Source of the DNA: Lepraria neglecta
Lineage: Eukaryota > Ascomycota > Lecanoromycetes > Lecanorales > Stereocaulaceae
Assembly: GCA_033220425.1 (NCBI GenBank)
Contig: CM065648.1
Span: forward strand, 1,054,001 to 1,118,000
Length of the DNA stretch: 64,000 nucleotides
Direction: 5' to 3'
A program made the position numbers and the translations under genes. Under the pieces are notes generated by a model. That model was given only the letters and a program-made list of their open reading frames with translations, was not told the DNA's origin and made no database searches. The first letter of the stretch is position 1; every line of letters begins with the position of its first letter. Positions 10,662 through 22,378 of this stretch are shown piece by piece.

Positions 10662-12638
10662 TCAGTAAACGTGAGGAATAGCACTCGGCCAATTAACAGC
10701 TTGGAACAAGCTTGGCGGAGGGTAAGCCAGACAACGAAAGACCTCAACCAAGAGGTACAAGCGTGCTAAGAGATAGATAGGCAGAGTCACATAACCCAGC
10801 GGCCTGAGCCATCCATTCAATTTCGTGTCCGTGGATCTGGACTTCCTAGCAATGTGTTGAGCGACGCAGTAGATGGTAATGCCAATGGGTGGGAAGGCAA
10901 CAAGCCAAGTGCAAGAAGTACGCCAGAGGATGGCTTCTATTTCTGAAGGGAAATGGAAGTTCCATGCGGCAAAGTGGATGCCGCCAAAGATCGCGCCGCC
11001 AAGACCGATACCCACGAAAAGCTGGTTGAGAAATACGGGCTTCTCCATCCCTAGAAGTTGAACTGTGATTCCAGGCGTCCATGGGAACACACTGTCTGCC
11101 ATGGTCCGGATCGCTACGCCGTGAAGCCAAAATTGGTGCACCGACAAGGTGGAGACGGGTGAACGAGCAGCCAACTGAATAATTTGCTCTCTAGTCAGAG
11201 TGTGCGGAATATCAATGTAAATAGGCATTTTCACATCCTGAGGTTTATGCCAGAGTAAAAAGTAGGTGACTGTGGCACAGGCTGCAAATGCAAGGACAGT
11301 AATCTCAAGCTGGGAGATGGCCAGGGATTGGAAGGCGCGAGCAATGGTCTGGACCACAAGCCATGTGATTTGTAGGACGGCAGCTCCTTTGACGAGAGCA
11401 TCGCCTTTGCTCTTGTCGTTCAATTCTTCCCTTGAAACATCTGGTAGGGGTATAAGGCTTTCGTGACATGCGTAGTGCATTTGCATGGACGACAGCGCCC
11501 AGGTAGCCTTCCATGTCTCATGGGGAGCAAGCGTCGTGGTCTCTTTAGCAATAGTGGCTGTAGTGTGATGCTGGTGCACTTCATGCAGTGGGAATGCCTC
11601 ATCAATGGTTTGGTTTTGGGGGTTGGGATCATTGCGTGACGGAATAAGTGCCGTACTGGATAGGAGTGGGTAGGAATGACCATCCAGAGTGGCAGCGGGT
11701 GTAGTATTCATGTGGTATCCACGTCTCTCTACCAGCGGAATATTTGTAGGACTGTTTACCAGGGTACTGGGTGTGAAGGCCATGGAGTCATCTGTCGGCT
11801 GATGGGCTAAGCTGCTTAGTGTCGCCAGTGTCTTAGCCATTCCTCCTGTCCCGTTAGGCCGGGTTGGTAGATCGGTTGTCAATTCACGGGGTTCGTTGTT
11901 TCCAGACTTCATCGCAGTCAGAGCTTTAGGACTTGATCCACGGCCTGCTGTTGTCTCTCTTTCCTTTTCTGGGGCGACAAAAAGGCGACTCTCACAAGTA
12001 AGACCACAAACCTCGTAGCAGTGCTTGATCTCTTCAATTTCAGCCCGTTTGGGATCCTGGGGGATGTAGGGTGAGTCACCTGAAAGGCTAGGTGTGAAAA
12101 AGCTTCGTTCATATTTCGTAGGCGAACAAGGCTCGAGAGGTTTAGGCACAGCGGTTACGTCAAAGCGTAGCACAAAACCCCGCATGTTGGCGAAGAATCC
12201 ATGTGTGGTTGTCCATTCTTTCAGACCGAATTTCTCGAATTTCCTTTTCGAATCTCGTGCTGCTAGCCACTCCGCAAGCGCTTTGGCGAGTATAAACTCT
12301 GGGGCTAGGAGAGATAAAGCCATCCATTTTAGCTTAGTGATATTGAAGTGAAAGTCGTCTAAGAAGGCACTGTAGTGCGCATCCGTGACGAAATGGCGGT
12401 TCCAAGAATGCCCTTTATGCTCCTTGCGAGGAGGAATAGACAAATGCTGAATCGTCCAGGTACATATCAAGAGGACCGAGAAACAGCTCCAGAGTATGTC
12501 CATTGTTCCCCGGATTCGTGGAGAGGCCACCCAATTGACCTGATCGGGTGGAGAGCTGCAGGTAGTCTGGAAAGCGAGGAAGGCATTGGCCAAGCCTGCG
12601 AACAAGGATGCTGTGGCAAGGGTACGTAGCAGAATCAT
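10662..12638 (-). CDS. Multipass membrane protein of unknown function
   Basis: Single-exon gene encoding 658 residues. The open frame continues upstream only to a GTG; the first ATG, at 12638, gives MILLRTLATASLFAGLANAF, a good signal peptide or signal anchor, so I use it. After two or three hydrophobic segments there is a long hydrophilic middle part rich in Thr, Pro and Ser (about residues 190-400). Then come at least four more membrane spans, with HFAAWNFHFPSEIEAILWR between two of them. That last motif is familiar from a large fungus-only family of membrane proteins, but I know of no assigned function. No catalytic motif is visible. A topology of seven to nine spans is an estimate by eye. 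Confidence 0.8.
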   Translation of the reverse strand: MILLRTLATASLFAGLANAFLAFQTTCSSPPDQVNWVASPRIRGTMDILWSCFSVLLICTWTIQHLSIPPRKEHKGHSWNRHFVTDAHYSAFLDDFHFNITKLKWMALSLLAPEFILAKALAEWLAARDSKRKFEKFGLKEWTTTHGFFANMRGFVLRFDVTAVPKPLEPCSPTKYERSFFTPSLSGDSPYIPQDPKRAEIEEIKHCYEVCGLTCESRLFVAPEKERETTAGRGSSPKALTAMKSGNNEPRELTTDLPTRPNGTGGMAKTLATLSSLAHQPTDDSMAFTPSTLVNSPTNIPLVERRGYHMNTTPAATLDGHSYPLLSSTALIPSRNDPNPQNQTIDEAFPLHEVHQHHTTATIAKETTTLAPHETWKATWALSSMQMHYACHESLIPLPDVSREELNDKSKGDALVKGAAVLQITWLVVQTIARAFQSLAISQLEITVLAFAACATVTYFLLWHKPQDVKMPIYIDIPHTLTREQIIQLAARSPVSTLSVHQFWLHGVAIRTMADSVFPWTPGITVQLLGMEKPVFLNQLFVGIGLGGAIFGGIHFAAWNFHFPSEIEAILWRTSCTWLVAFPPIGITIYCVAQHIARKSRSTDTKLNGWLRPLGYVTLPIYLLARLYLLVEVFRCLAYPPPSLFQAVNWPSAIPHVY

Positions 12639-13643
12639 GATCGTCCTTAAAGCATTATAACAACCAAACACTTCAATTAACAGAGACTATCATGATGCAT
12701 TATTGTAGAGAGGTGAGTATGGAAATGCAATCTGGCTCCTTGTTTTCAGCTCTGTCCTGAATTTATGTATTACTTCGCCCCATTGGAGCTAGCGGATGTA
12801 AGAACTACACTATCTCTGGTGTAGCTCCTGGTATGACCACTCGCCAAAAAAAAACAGGGAGATTTGGCGCCTAATATGGGGCTCAAAAATGTTATGGCGC
12901 AATGGCGCAGCTTTAGCACATATACTTTAGCAAATAACTCTTAGCTACTAGAATCTCAACACTTTACAACCCACTTTAAGGTATCTTAACATCTAGTAGC
13001 AACGGTACATACATCTGCAAATCGGGAGCACCGGCTCAGGGTCCAAGGGGCTAGCCCCGGGCGCTAGGGGCCAAGTGCCCGGGGCGGATGGCGCATCTGC
13101 AGCATGCCGCAGATGTTGGCCAACTGTCCATCATGCACTTCCAACACAGACAGCCTTAACCTCATAGGTACAAGGTGCGTTAGTAGATAAACGAAGCCAC
13201 CTCCCCTGTGCATTGGACTCAGTGGGCAAAATTGAGATCGGCCGAACCGACTCGCATGCGTTTACCTTGAAAGAGCCTTAAGAGCTTTAGCAACAAATCC
13301 TATAAGTCTACATCTGGGAACCTGATTTCCCAGGGTTGACACTCATATTTGGTCGTGTCGTTGGATTTTATGAGTTAATTTATTAGGACGACTTATGTAG
13401 GAGTATTGACAAGGAGGCTGGGGAAGGGCCAAGGGGGGTAGTAATCTAGTAATTACGGCAGTCTCATACAGTCTCATGCAGTCTCGTACAGTCTTTGCTC
13501 GGCCTTAATTCATTTTTATCAGACGATAGGGGTCTGTTTTAGTTCCTCCCTCGGCGGAGCCCGTTTTGGCTGCCCTCTCCTTCCCTACTCTTGCAGCCTC
13601 TAAGAAATCCAAATGAAGGCCCACTGTTGATCCCTTTAACTAT
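12639..13643. other. Intergenic stretch with short simple repeats
   Basis: No gene seen. It contains a GC-rich patch with the 12-bp palindrome GGGGCTAGCCCC (about 13047-13058) and, at about 13461-13496, four tandem copies of a CAGTCTCATA-like 10-mer. Confidence 0.5.
13461..13496. repeat. Short tandem repeat, 10-bp unit (CAGTCTCRTA-like), about 4 copies
   Basis: Units CAGTCTCATA, CAGTCTCATG, CAGTCTCGTA and CAGTCTTTGC follow one another directly downstream of the GNAT gene. Confidence 0.6.
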
Positions 13644-14612
13644 CTAGGAGCCTAACTGAGGCCGTGAAGAGGATCGAGATCTCAATCGATTGCGACGTCT
13701 TACCTCAATCATAAGGAGAAACTCGTATCCATCAAGTAACTCTCCAAGAGGCCAATCCAGCCCTTCTCGCACCCATGCTAGAGCCTCGAGCGGTTCAGTA
13801 TGGTCAACAAAAAATTGGGTATAAACAGACGAAATAACCCCACTTGTATCTTCAGGATTAAAGAGGCTGCCGCGGAGCTCAGCGTCTTTAACATAGCTAA
13901 TTGGCGATGATTCCATAATAGCTTCCGCATTGTCGCGAATGAAGCCGACGGCCACCGTATTGATACCGCCTATCAAAATATCAGTGTTAAAGTCACAATA
14001 TGGCAGCATAGTATGCCCCTTACTTCCAAATGCTTTTGCAGCCGCCAGGCAGGCAGCAGGGTGGGAACTCATGAGGCCGTAAATGGCATCGTCATCTTGC
14101 CTGAGCTGATTCAATAGGCCGGCTGCAAGTCCACGCTCCCGAAAGTCGCTATGGACAACCAGCTGAGTAACCCAACATACAGTTCTATCCTTGTAGCTCC
14201 AACGACAGGCAAACGCATTCCCTGCAAGACGGTCCTCGACGGTAACTCTAACGTAGGAGCAGGTGGCATTATTGGGTAGATATTGGGCTCGAAGCCGGTT
14301 CTTGCTCAGCTTCACGCGACTCCCTATCCTTATATCAGTAAATGAGATCAGAGCAGGTCAGCCCGACTTGCCTGGTTTTAGGGTGGGCCTAGGGTTCGTG
14401 GGATCCTCTCCCCAGATTCCGTAGTTTTCATTAAACAGCTGGGCTGCTTCTTCCAACATATTATCCGTGAGCTCGCGTCCATCAAATCTTTCAAAGACTT
14501 GCTTCGCCATATTTGGGCTCTTCCGAGTCTTTAGGCCGGAGGACTTCTCAATATATCGTACCGTAGATTCGACGCTAAACGCGACCTTTCGAGGAGGTTC
14601 GGAGGTGGACAT
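13644..14612 (-). CDS. GNAT-family N-acetyltransferase with GC-AG intron
   Basis: Two exons (14612-14372 and 14323-13644) give about 306 residues. The 48-bp intron 14371-14324 begins GCAAGT and ends ATAG with CTGAT as likely branch site. Only the GC donor keeps the frame, joining TLKPG to SRVKLSKNRLRAQYLP; the nearby GT would shift it. Acetyl-CoA-binding motif A is visible in exon 2 (VTQLVVHSDFRERGLAAGLL, with the R-x-x-G-x-A loop), followed by LMSSHPAACLAAAKAFG. The C-terminus is Arg/Ser-rich. Family: acetyl-CoA-dependent transfer to an amine or protein Lys; the substrate cannot be told. The start ATG is followed by MSTSEPPRK. No neighbour suggests a pathway. Confidence 0.85.
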
Positions 14613-15404
14613 CGGGTCGACCTCAGGTCTCTATATGTAATCCGATGGGATCTGCTCGCATACTTAGCGGCGGGGCTAGGAACCAAAAGGCTCTGTTAAG
14701 TTGCTAGGCAGCAGCTCAAAAAAGCAGAGAGCTGCTGAAACTTTGCGGGACGCGGGCTCGTCAACATCAAAAAAAAGTTAATGTTTTCCCGGCGGGGGAC
14801 CCCATAAGCGAGCCCCCTAAGCTAGCCCCTAAGCGTCATTAGCGCCTAATTAATGGGGGATCTACTGGCAGTTCCGGGGACTGCCTTCCGGGGCTTTTCT
14901 GGGGTTACCATCTGTTTAGTCAGCAATCGCGTCTTACGCATGTTTGACACTCCTTCTCACCTTCAAAGTTCAAGTTTCCAGCTCCTTACTGCCTAAATTC
15001 ATGATAATCTTCGATTCAAGCTAACAGTGAAACGTCATAAAGTCTCAAATGGCTAAGTTCCAGTGCCCAAAAGACAAGCTTGCAAAGAGTCCTATTCTAG
15101 CTTTTTCTGTTCTTCCGCCATCGCGTTCACTCCTCTCATGTTACCACTTGCCTGTCTACCCAATCAGCCGTATTACTCAACTTAAGATCGTGCAGTCTCA
15201 GCAAAAGGAATTAAGTGTTTCTTCTCGTTTTAAAAACGTATTTAGAAGGCAGAAGATAAGCCATGGCAATGCATCTTAAGATTCGTGCTACCAGCGTCCC
15301 TTCTAATTCTTCTGAGATCGTAAGCTAATGCATCATATCACCCTCAATCATAAAAGGGCATCGGTGGCTGACCAACGTGATAGGCGGTGTGTCGTGAGCA
15401 GTCG
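14613..15404. other. Intergenic stretch, no gene seen
   Basis: Contains a C/G-rich block at about 14790-14890 with a small hairpin (GGCAGT, 7-base loop, ACTGCC) and a 76-codon open frame at 15049-15279 that shows no sign of selection. Confidence 0.45.
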
Positions 15405-16423
15405 TTCAGGTTCCTCGACCTTCCCAAAGAAATACGAGCTATAATATTATCCGAATTACTCACCAAGGAAGAAAATCTATGAATGTGACTACGACGAGGA
15501 AGAACAAGTGCACACAGTCTATGTCACACCCGTGTCGCTCACCCTTACAAAGATCCAATAACTAAACTTGACCCAGTCGACAAACCGAAGACATAGGCTG
15601 CATAATTGTTACCCAGCTTGACCCTACAAGATACGACCCCCTAGCAATGAAGCGCACATCATTCCTCACAAACAATCCTCGGAGAGACTGGGAAGGGCGC
15701 CGCACAACCTACGCTCACCCTTCAGGACATCCTTCGCTACGTCTCAGCATCCTACAAACCAACAGACAAATAAACCAAGAAGCATCATCGATCTTCTACT
15801 CCTCGAACACCATCTACCTCACCAATCTCGAAGAAGCCCTACCCTTCCTTCAAGATCGAAGGACTCAAACCCTCAGCCTCATCCGCAGACTATCGATCTT
15901 TTATCCAAGCCCAGCGCGCTTTGCACAAACATAAAGATCAGACGCCGAGCACGAGCGGCACCGGCGTAACGAGCGCATGTGGCAAGATCTCTGTTGCTAT
16001 ATGGATCTGCACCTGCCCAATCTTACTCATCTAGATATGCGAGTTGATAGACATCTTCTCTATCTTTCGAATGCAAGGCGCAAATATAACCTCGTGGAGT
16101 GGCAGAGCCTCCAGACACCGAGCGACTTCCCCGCCAAGCGAAGGAAGGAATTAGCAACATTAGCGCCGAGAGTCAAATTCACGGTATCTGGGCATGATTG
16201 GTGTGCGTTGGACTATCTCGGTAAAATAGAGGGATGTGGCGGGAAAGACCTGTTGTTTTCGCCATTCCTACCGTGGTTGATGGAGGGAATTGCATGATTT
16301 AGGGAGGAACTTGGGCTGGTGCAGGATGCAGAAGTAGCCCGCGAGGAGGCTGTGGAGAGGTTCTGGAAAAGTCACCTCGTTCGAGACGAAGAGCTAGATG
16401 ATAAGGACGATGCTGCTCAATGA
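15405..16423 (+). pseudogene. Broken F-box/2EXR-like fungal protein gene
   Basis: The start reads FRFLDLPKEIRAIILSELL, an F-box-like opening common in fungal proteins. A shift near 15480 is needed to continue as YECDYDEEEQVHTVYVTP. From 15647 one frame runs to TGA 16421-16423 with LSILQTNRQINQEASSIFY, SNTIYLTNLEEALPFLQDR and LHLPNLTHLDMRVD, but it is cut by TAA at 15932-15934 and TGA at 16295-16297. Both stops are one C-to-T step from CAA and CGA. After each stop the same frame goes on with plausible protein (RSDAEHERHRRNERMWQDL; FREELGLVQDAEVAREEAVE). Intron splicing cannot be excluded for the 5' shift. Confidence 0.7.
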
Positions 16424-16674
16424 CAACGGTGGATATACGTGAAGCAATCTGGTGGAACCCTCAAGTGTTCGAATGCCTCGAGACTTGTTCGCCGCTCAAA
16501 GATTCTATCGAGTTAACGAGTCCGCGCTCCAGCTTGCGTCCATCTTCAACAACTGGCACTCAATATTCTGACATACAATACCTTCTCTTTGCAAACTTCC
16601 TTTGTTCGAAAATAGAACAAGCCCACTCATTTTAGGGGTATTCATCAATCATCTAGACATACATAGCACGGTCG

Positions 16675-19141
16675 TCAAATGGCTTGCACCTCGCCAGAAC
16701 TTTTGATAGCGGCCTTAGGCCTCCCCTTCCTATCCACCCTCTCATCCGCAGGATCGAACCCTCCATTCCCCCATGTCGCCCACTCTGGTGTTGGAGGGCC
16801 CATATAATTCTCAGGACTAAATTCCCTCCCGCTCTCCAAACATTCAAAGAATTTCTCATAGTCAATAAGCGTATGCCATTGCCCCTCCACGAGAAACCGC
16901 TTGCTGGCAATGAGTACACAACAACTATGCGCATGCTCGGCCGCAATATCATACTCCAGCCCCCTACGCTCTAATGCTGCGTTGAGCACTTCAACAAAAG
17001 TGGTGATTTCGGAGTAGAAAGGGACGTTTTGCATTGTCAGTCCTGCACCGGCGTTGGAGGAGGTACCGCAGTATGTTACGCCTTTGATTTCCACGAAGCA
17101 GGGGAGACCGAGGGCGACGAGGTCGGCGTAGCCTTCTGCTTCTTCTTCAATGTTGAAGCCTTTAACGAGCGTTAGCCGGAATACGGTGCGCATGCGGAAG
17201 CGCTTTTCGCGCAAGATGTCGAGACAGCGGAGGAATCGCTGCCAGTAGTCTCTGTGCAGTGGCTTGTCGATTTTGCGCAGTGACTCGGCGTTACTGGCGT
17301 CGATGGAGACATAGAGTTGTGTTACTGGTTTAAGTGCCGCGAGTTGGTCTGGATGCTGGGCGTTGCAGACTAGGAAGCTGGAGATGCGCTCTTTGTGTAA
17401 GAGAGCTACGAACTCGTTGATGTGTGGGTAGAAGATTGGTTCGCCTACGAGGCTGAGGGCGCAATGTCTTATCTTCATTGCTTCTTGGAATCTCTCCGCT
17501 CGAACGCCGGGCACGCCTCTCATCATTTTAATCTTCTTGTAATGCCCCTCCTTTGCTCCGTTGAAGATGAGATCTGGCGGGTCGACTTCCCAGCGCCATG
17601 TTGTCCCTACTGGGTTGGTGCCATGACGCCAGCAGAAAACGCATTTGTTGCTGCAGGAGAGGGAGGGTGTGGTCTCCATGCAGAGATGAGATTTGATGCC
17701 GTAGAAGCTGTATTTGTAGCAGGAACCGCGGCCGCGAAGGGCAGATTTTGTCCAACGGCAGATCTTGACGCCTGAGTGTGAGCCTATTATGGTGTAGCCT
17801 TGTTTTGTGAGCGCTGCATGAGTTGGAGAGGAGACGGGGACCATTTGCTTTGGGGCTGGAGGAGAAGTGGATGGAGTAGAGGTGGTGGTAAAGTCGATTG
17901 GTAGAGGTGACGAGGATGGCTCTTGTCTAGAAGCATCGTCGATCTGCGATCGAGCTTTGCTTCCCAGGTCTTCAAGATCGTCAACATTTGACCTTTGCCC
18001 TGGCCTTTTCCGCTTCGAGGGTTTGCGACTAGCTGTCTCAGTGGCCGTATCCAGCTCAACGGACTCTTCTTCGTCGCTCTCTACAGCATCTCCACTGCCC
18101 ATGACTCCTTCCCCGAGGCCTCCATGTGCATCGATGTCTAGCAGGACCTTTGTGACGCCATCTCTCCACTCCTCAAGCCTCTTTACAGCGTCCGACTTGA
18201 CATCGCCTAGCCCAAGCGGAAATGCTCTCTTTCTTCCCGTCAACTTTGCCATCCACTTATCCACTTCAATGGCCTGGGAACAGAAACCCTCTGCTTCCGT
18301 ACTCCATCCTTCCCGATCTCCGAACCCAAAGATAGAGTAGCCGGCCAGACCCGAAAGTGGGGCCGTGTCTATGCGGAAGTCGTGATGCGTTTCTTGAAGG
18401 TGGCTTAGAAAGTTGTCCAAGGCAGTATCAATATTGTAAGACGGTAAGAGTATGAGATAGAGATATTGGACATCTCCGGCGAGTTCACCAGGTTTTGGAG
18501 GCGCGACGAAGAAGTCATCGTAATCGATATAAGATAAATCATGAATCTGAGGCTTCTTTACGGTTTCCCACTGGTCTTTCAACGATTCTTCCAAGCCATT
18601 CAGTAGTACATTCGCATATTTCTCAGTAGTCCCTGTCAGAGACGAGAAGAAGAGCAATGGCTGTATCTTGGTGGTGGGAGATTTGGGGTATTCCTCTAAC
18701 AGTGGCTTTTTCAAGACCTTGGAACCCTTCACTCTTTTAGGCAATTTTGCAACACGAGCACGAGCAATCTCCAACTTCTTTTCAACTCCGTCATCGAAGA
18801 CTGTGGGCTCCCAATTCAAATCTATCTCTTCTTTCACCACTGTGCCAATCTGGGGCTTCCCGTCGAGCCAGCCTGGCTTCTCCGCCGCACTGAATCCTGG
18901 ATCGGGAGATATTGGAAAAGGCGAAGAGGGAACCTTGATCCTTTGAGATCTCCATTCTGTGTAGATGTATATAGCAACACTGGCAATGCATGCCCCGAAG
19001 ACCAAAAGATACCGAAATTCATGCCATATTTCGAGAATTTCTGAAAGTATGGTGAGTCAATTAGATATATGGACAGAAAGGTGAGGTGTACAGACTGGAT
19101 GACAGAGCGAGTACTCCTCCATCCTGGCCAGCTGCCTCCAT
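16675..19141 (-). CDS. TYW1: S-adenosylmethionine-dependent tRNA 4-demethylwyosine synthase (TYW1)
   Basis: Builds the tricyclic core of wybutosine at G37 of tRNA-Phe from N1-methylguanosine and pyruvate, on the cytosolic face. Two exons: 19141-19096 (ATG, MEAAGQDGGVLALSS) and 19040-16675, joined across a 55-bp intron (19095-19041, GTCTGT...TTTCAG), giving 803 residues, close to the yeast enzyme. Order seen: N-terminal membrane span (YLLVFGACIASVAIYIY), flavodoxin-like domain (FFSSLTGTTEKYA), an acidic Ser-rich linker, then the radical-SAM core with the cluster motif CSNKCVFCWRH and GTNPVGTTWRW, and the wybutosine C-terminal region. The continuous open frame starts only at a TTG, so the tiny first exon is needed for an ATG. 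It is divergent to the PQ-loop gene with 230 bp between the starts. Confidence 0.95.
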
Positions 19142-19371
19142 TATCGCGGACCAGGTAGCTGTGGTTTCAAGTAAACTGTACTTGGAAGCGTTGTGTGGAG
19201 GGGTACCAGTAGAGATTCTAGCCCTAACCCTAGTTCTAAATGGGGCTAGCGAATCACGACTCAAAGTTCCGCATGTTTACTCTTTGTTTGCAGCCTCAAC
19301 ATGGGCTGACGCCTGTCACTCCTGCTTCTTTCTGAAGTGTGAATTACTCCCAATATAGGTCTGCTATTATC
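19142..19371. promoter_or_regulatory. Shared divergent promoter region (TYW1 / PQ-loop gene)
   Basis: The 230 bp between two outward-facing ATGs must hold both promoters. I see no clear TATA box or named regulator site. Confidence 0.5.
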
Positions 19372-20393
19372 ATGGCTACATTTGAAGCAATGTACAATGC
19401 AACAACTCCCCACTGCGCCGACCTCTCCTCCCCCAGTTACGTCAACTTCACCCTCTCCATGTACGTCTAATGATCCTTCTCAAGCCTCATTTTTCAGGCA
19501 AACCTGGGCACTAATATCTCGCACCCAGACTCATACTCCTCGGTATTCTCATATCGTACCTCCCACAGCACCACCGCATCATATCCCGCCGGTCCTCTGA
19601 AGGCATATCGCCCTACTTCGTCCTGCTAGGCACCACGTCAGGTACATGCGCTTTCGCCAACATATTGACGCTGCCGGCGAGCCAGAGGGATCTGGCATGC
19701 TGTAGGGAGCTGAGTGGATTTGATTGTGCGGCGGGATTGTTGGGGATTGCGCAGGTGGGGGTGCAGTGGGTTTGTTTTACTGTTATGTGAGTCTGCCTAC
19801 ACGCTCCCTTGGGAGATCTATAGAGTGCAAAGCTGATTTTGAATGTCAGATTACTGCTCTTTCTCCTCTTCTTCCCCACAGCCACGCCCCTCGCACCCCC
19901 TTCCCAGCCCACCAAACAACCCAGCTTCCGCACGGCATTCATTGTCTTCGGAACCTGCATCCTGCACCTTATACTGGTCTTCATCGTCTCTGCCATCATC
20001 CTCTACCGGGTCCCCTCGCACCTCACAGCCTGGGCGCACACCCTTGGCATCCTAGGCACCTGTCTCGCAGCAGTACAATTTCTCCCGCAGATCTACACAA
20101 CATGGAAGCTGCAAGCCGTGGAGAGCCTGAGTATTCCAATGATGTGTATACAGACGCCGGGAAGCTTTGTATGGGTGGGGAGTCTGGCGGCTAGGTTTGG
20201 GTGGGAAGGGTGGAGTACCTGGGGAATTTATCTTGTGACTGGGGTGTTGCAGGGGTGTTTGTTGGGGATGGGAATCACATTTGAGGTGAGGAAGTGGAAA
20301 AAGCGGAAACAAGGGGGTGAAGATGTTGATGGGAATGGACATGCTGGGGATGATGATCATGAGGGGACGAGACTGTTGGATAATGAACGATAG
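19372..20393 (+). CDS. PQ-loop repeat membrane transporter
   Basis: Three exons (19372-19460, 19529-19786, 19850-20393) give 296 residues. Introns 19461-19528 (GTACGT...CAG) and 19787-19849 (GTGAGT...CAG) both split an Ile codon and keep frame exactly. The protein has seven likely spans and two PQ motifs, ISYLPQHHRI in the first half and VQFLPQIYTTWK in the second, followed by SLSIPMMCIQTPGSFVW. It ends in a hydrophilic acidic tail with DDHEGTRLLDNER, which resembles a dileucine sorting signal. Family: PQ-loop proteins export cationic amino acids or cystine from vacuole or lysosome, or act in trafficking; the substrate here is unknown. Confidence 0.9.
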
Positions 20394-22378
20394 CCTTTGA
20401 CATTAGTGAATCGACCTATTTGGATAGTGAGCTACCCTTTTATCTCGAGGCATTTTCTCGTTTCCTTTTCCCACCGGCGTTGATAGTGTTGACAAGAAAA
20501 AAGGCTCGATAAAACAAAGGGTGAACAAAAAGACAAAAAAGATAGGACTATCCCCTGAAAGTCCTATCTCTTAGAGACTGGATAACCCGTGCGCTCAGAA
20601 TGGAATATAATGTGAAACCCACATGAAGCTTTCGTTTCAGCGACCTCAACGTGGAGCCTCGAACCCACGACCGAAATTGCAAGTGACCCACATGGAGCTT
20701 TAGTATATACCCCTTTAACCATTGGTTCAGCGCGAGAGAGTGCGGCTTATTCAATTACTTGAACCTTAATGTGGTAGCAAATCTTGATATCAACACCATG
20801 GCAGCGGCAAATTTGTCTATGGGTGGCGTTGCATTCGGCCAAAGATTCTCGACTTGAGCGGCCCCTCATTTCTCGTGCTTGTACTCACAGGAGCCGTGGT
20901 ATCAGTGCAACGCGAAAACATCTAGAAGTTCCTACAAGGTGCGATTTCGCAGTCGGACAAGGCTATTGAAGCCTTATCGCCCATATGCCTCTTGGAACGT
21001 CGACTGATAGTGCTAGATTCGCTTCGTCATTGTGCAGGCAGTTATTTACGCCCTCATCGATATCCATTTTTGACGTTGACGTGGCATTTCGGAACGTCCG
21101 ACTGAGCAACAGAATCTGACGAATGTAGCCAAAGGTGGTTCAATCTGGCCCCTTACATATCTAATGCGAGCTTGACAATGTTGATCAAGGCATTATCGAC
21201 AATGATATGAGTGGTAAGAAGTGATTCGAAATAAGTTGTAAAAGGACTGGACGCTATCAAGGCGCAATTGCAGGGGTTGGAAACCAATAAAAACTTGTGT
21301 CACATACGCCAGGAAAATTGCCTCGGTAGCAGAAAAGAGGAGATACGAACCCCTGCCAAAAGACAAGTCTTAGGAGCAAAATTGGGGATACGAAAAGCTG
21401 CCTCGGAGCAGAGCTCGTGCCAAAATAAATGTCTCTGGAGCAATGAATAGACGAGTCAGGAGGTGAAGACCCGGAAAAGGCACTTACACCGCCTATTCTC
21501 AGAAGCGAGCGCGAATATTGACCGGCAGCACTGCCGATGGTGTAATGCTGCGAGCTGGAAGATTCAGCAAACAGAGGCCTGACAACCGGCAGGGGCCCTT
21601 AGACCACAACGAGGACAGAGCAGGAACAACAATGAATGGTGCGGGTGTGAAGTTTACTAAACAATCATTGCTTACATTGCTGGAATCGATGGCATCACTA
21701 TGAGCGGATGTTGGAGAGATTCATCACGCAACGAGGTCAGAATCTTGCGTGAGCTGATGCAACCCCAGGAAGATCGGCGCTAGCGGCTTAGCGTATTTTC
21801 CCCCCCGGACGTCCTCTGCTCTTTTGCCCTCCAGCTCTGCCAAAACCGTGCGCGATCACGTCTCAAACAAAATTGAACCTTCGCGAAGCTCTTAACTTCG
21901 CGAATATGCGGATACTGGATGACTTTCTATATTGAAGGCGATCGCCAAAAACTAATGCTGATAGCGCAACCTCGCATTTGCCTAGCTTATGAGTAACAGC
22001 CCAAGCATCATTGTCGCTTGTCATTTCAGCGTCTTTGCACAAAATATGGTTTGCGGTATGTGGGGAAACATCCTCGCAAATTCACGTTTCATAAGTTGAA
22101 CTTCCTTTGTGACGTGCTCGCTCAAAGGAATGATGTGACTGCCGGCTATGGCGATTACGTAGGGGCGTCATCAATGCAGTATGGTTAATGTGCGCTTTCC
22201 ATATAATCAGCGGCTCCTCTTCTGCTTGTCTTTTGCCTTTCGTTTCCTCTAGTGCCAGCAAGGGTTTCTATCTCTACTATACCTGATTTTTTCCTTTTTC
22301 CTTGCCCTGAGAATACCTTTCCTCAAGTCTTTGTCTCCAAACCACGCACAACTTCGATTGGGAAAAACTCGAACAGCG
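20394..22378. other. Long intergenic stretch; tRNA-like SINE trace, otherwise nothing recognised
   Basis: Almost 2 kb without a supportable gene. Open frames at 20784-20969, 21268-21450 and 21518-21703 are short and featureless. Near 20530-20760 there is a possible tRNA-derived sequence on the minus strand. The last 200 bp are pyrimidine-rich and look like a fungal core promoter for the dioxygenase gene. Confidence 0.5.
20520..20760 (-). repeat. Possible tRNA-derived (SINE-like) sequence with A and B box
   Basis: On the minus strand TGGTTAAAGGGG (20721-20710) resembles a pol III A box. About 43 bases later GGGTTCGAGGC (20666-20656) carries the GGTTCGA core of a B box. Downstream it ends in T-rich sequence. 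No full cloverleaf can be folded by eye, so it is not called a tRNA. Confidence 0.3.

Noticed and set aside
14790-14890. C/G-rich patch with a small hairpin, possibly a terminator or transposon end
   Set aside because: Only a 6-bp stem; no partner end found nearby and fungi lack such terminators.
15049-15279. 76-codon ATG frame as a gene
   Set aside because: Composition unlike its neighbours, no domain, no intron evidence.
16435-16635. Open frame after the F-box-like relic
   Set aside because: No continuity with the relic and no family resemblance.
20656-20721. A true tRNA gene
   Set aside because: A and B box-like motifs exist, but acceptor, D and anticodon stems cannot be paired by eye.
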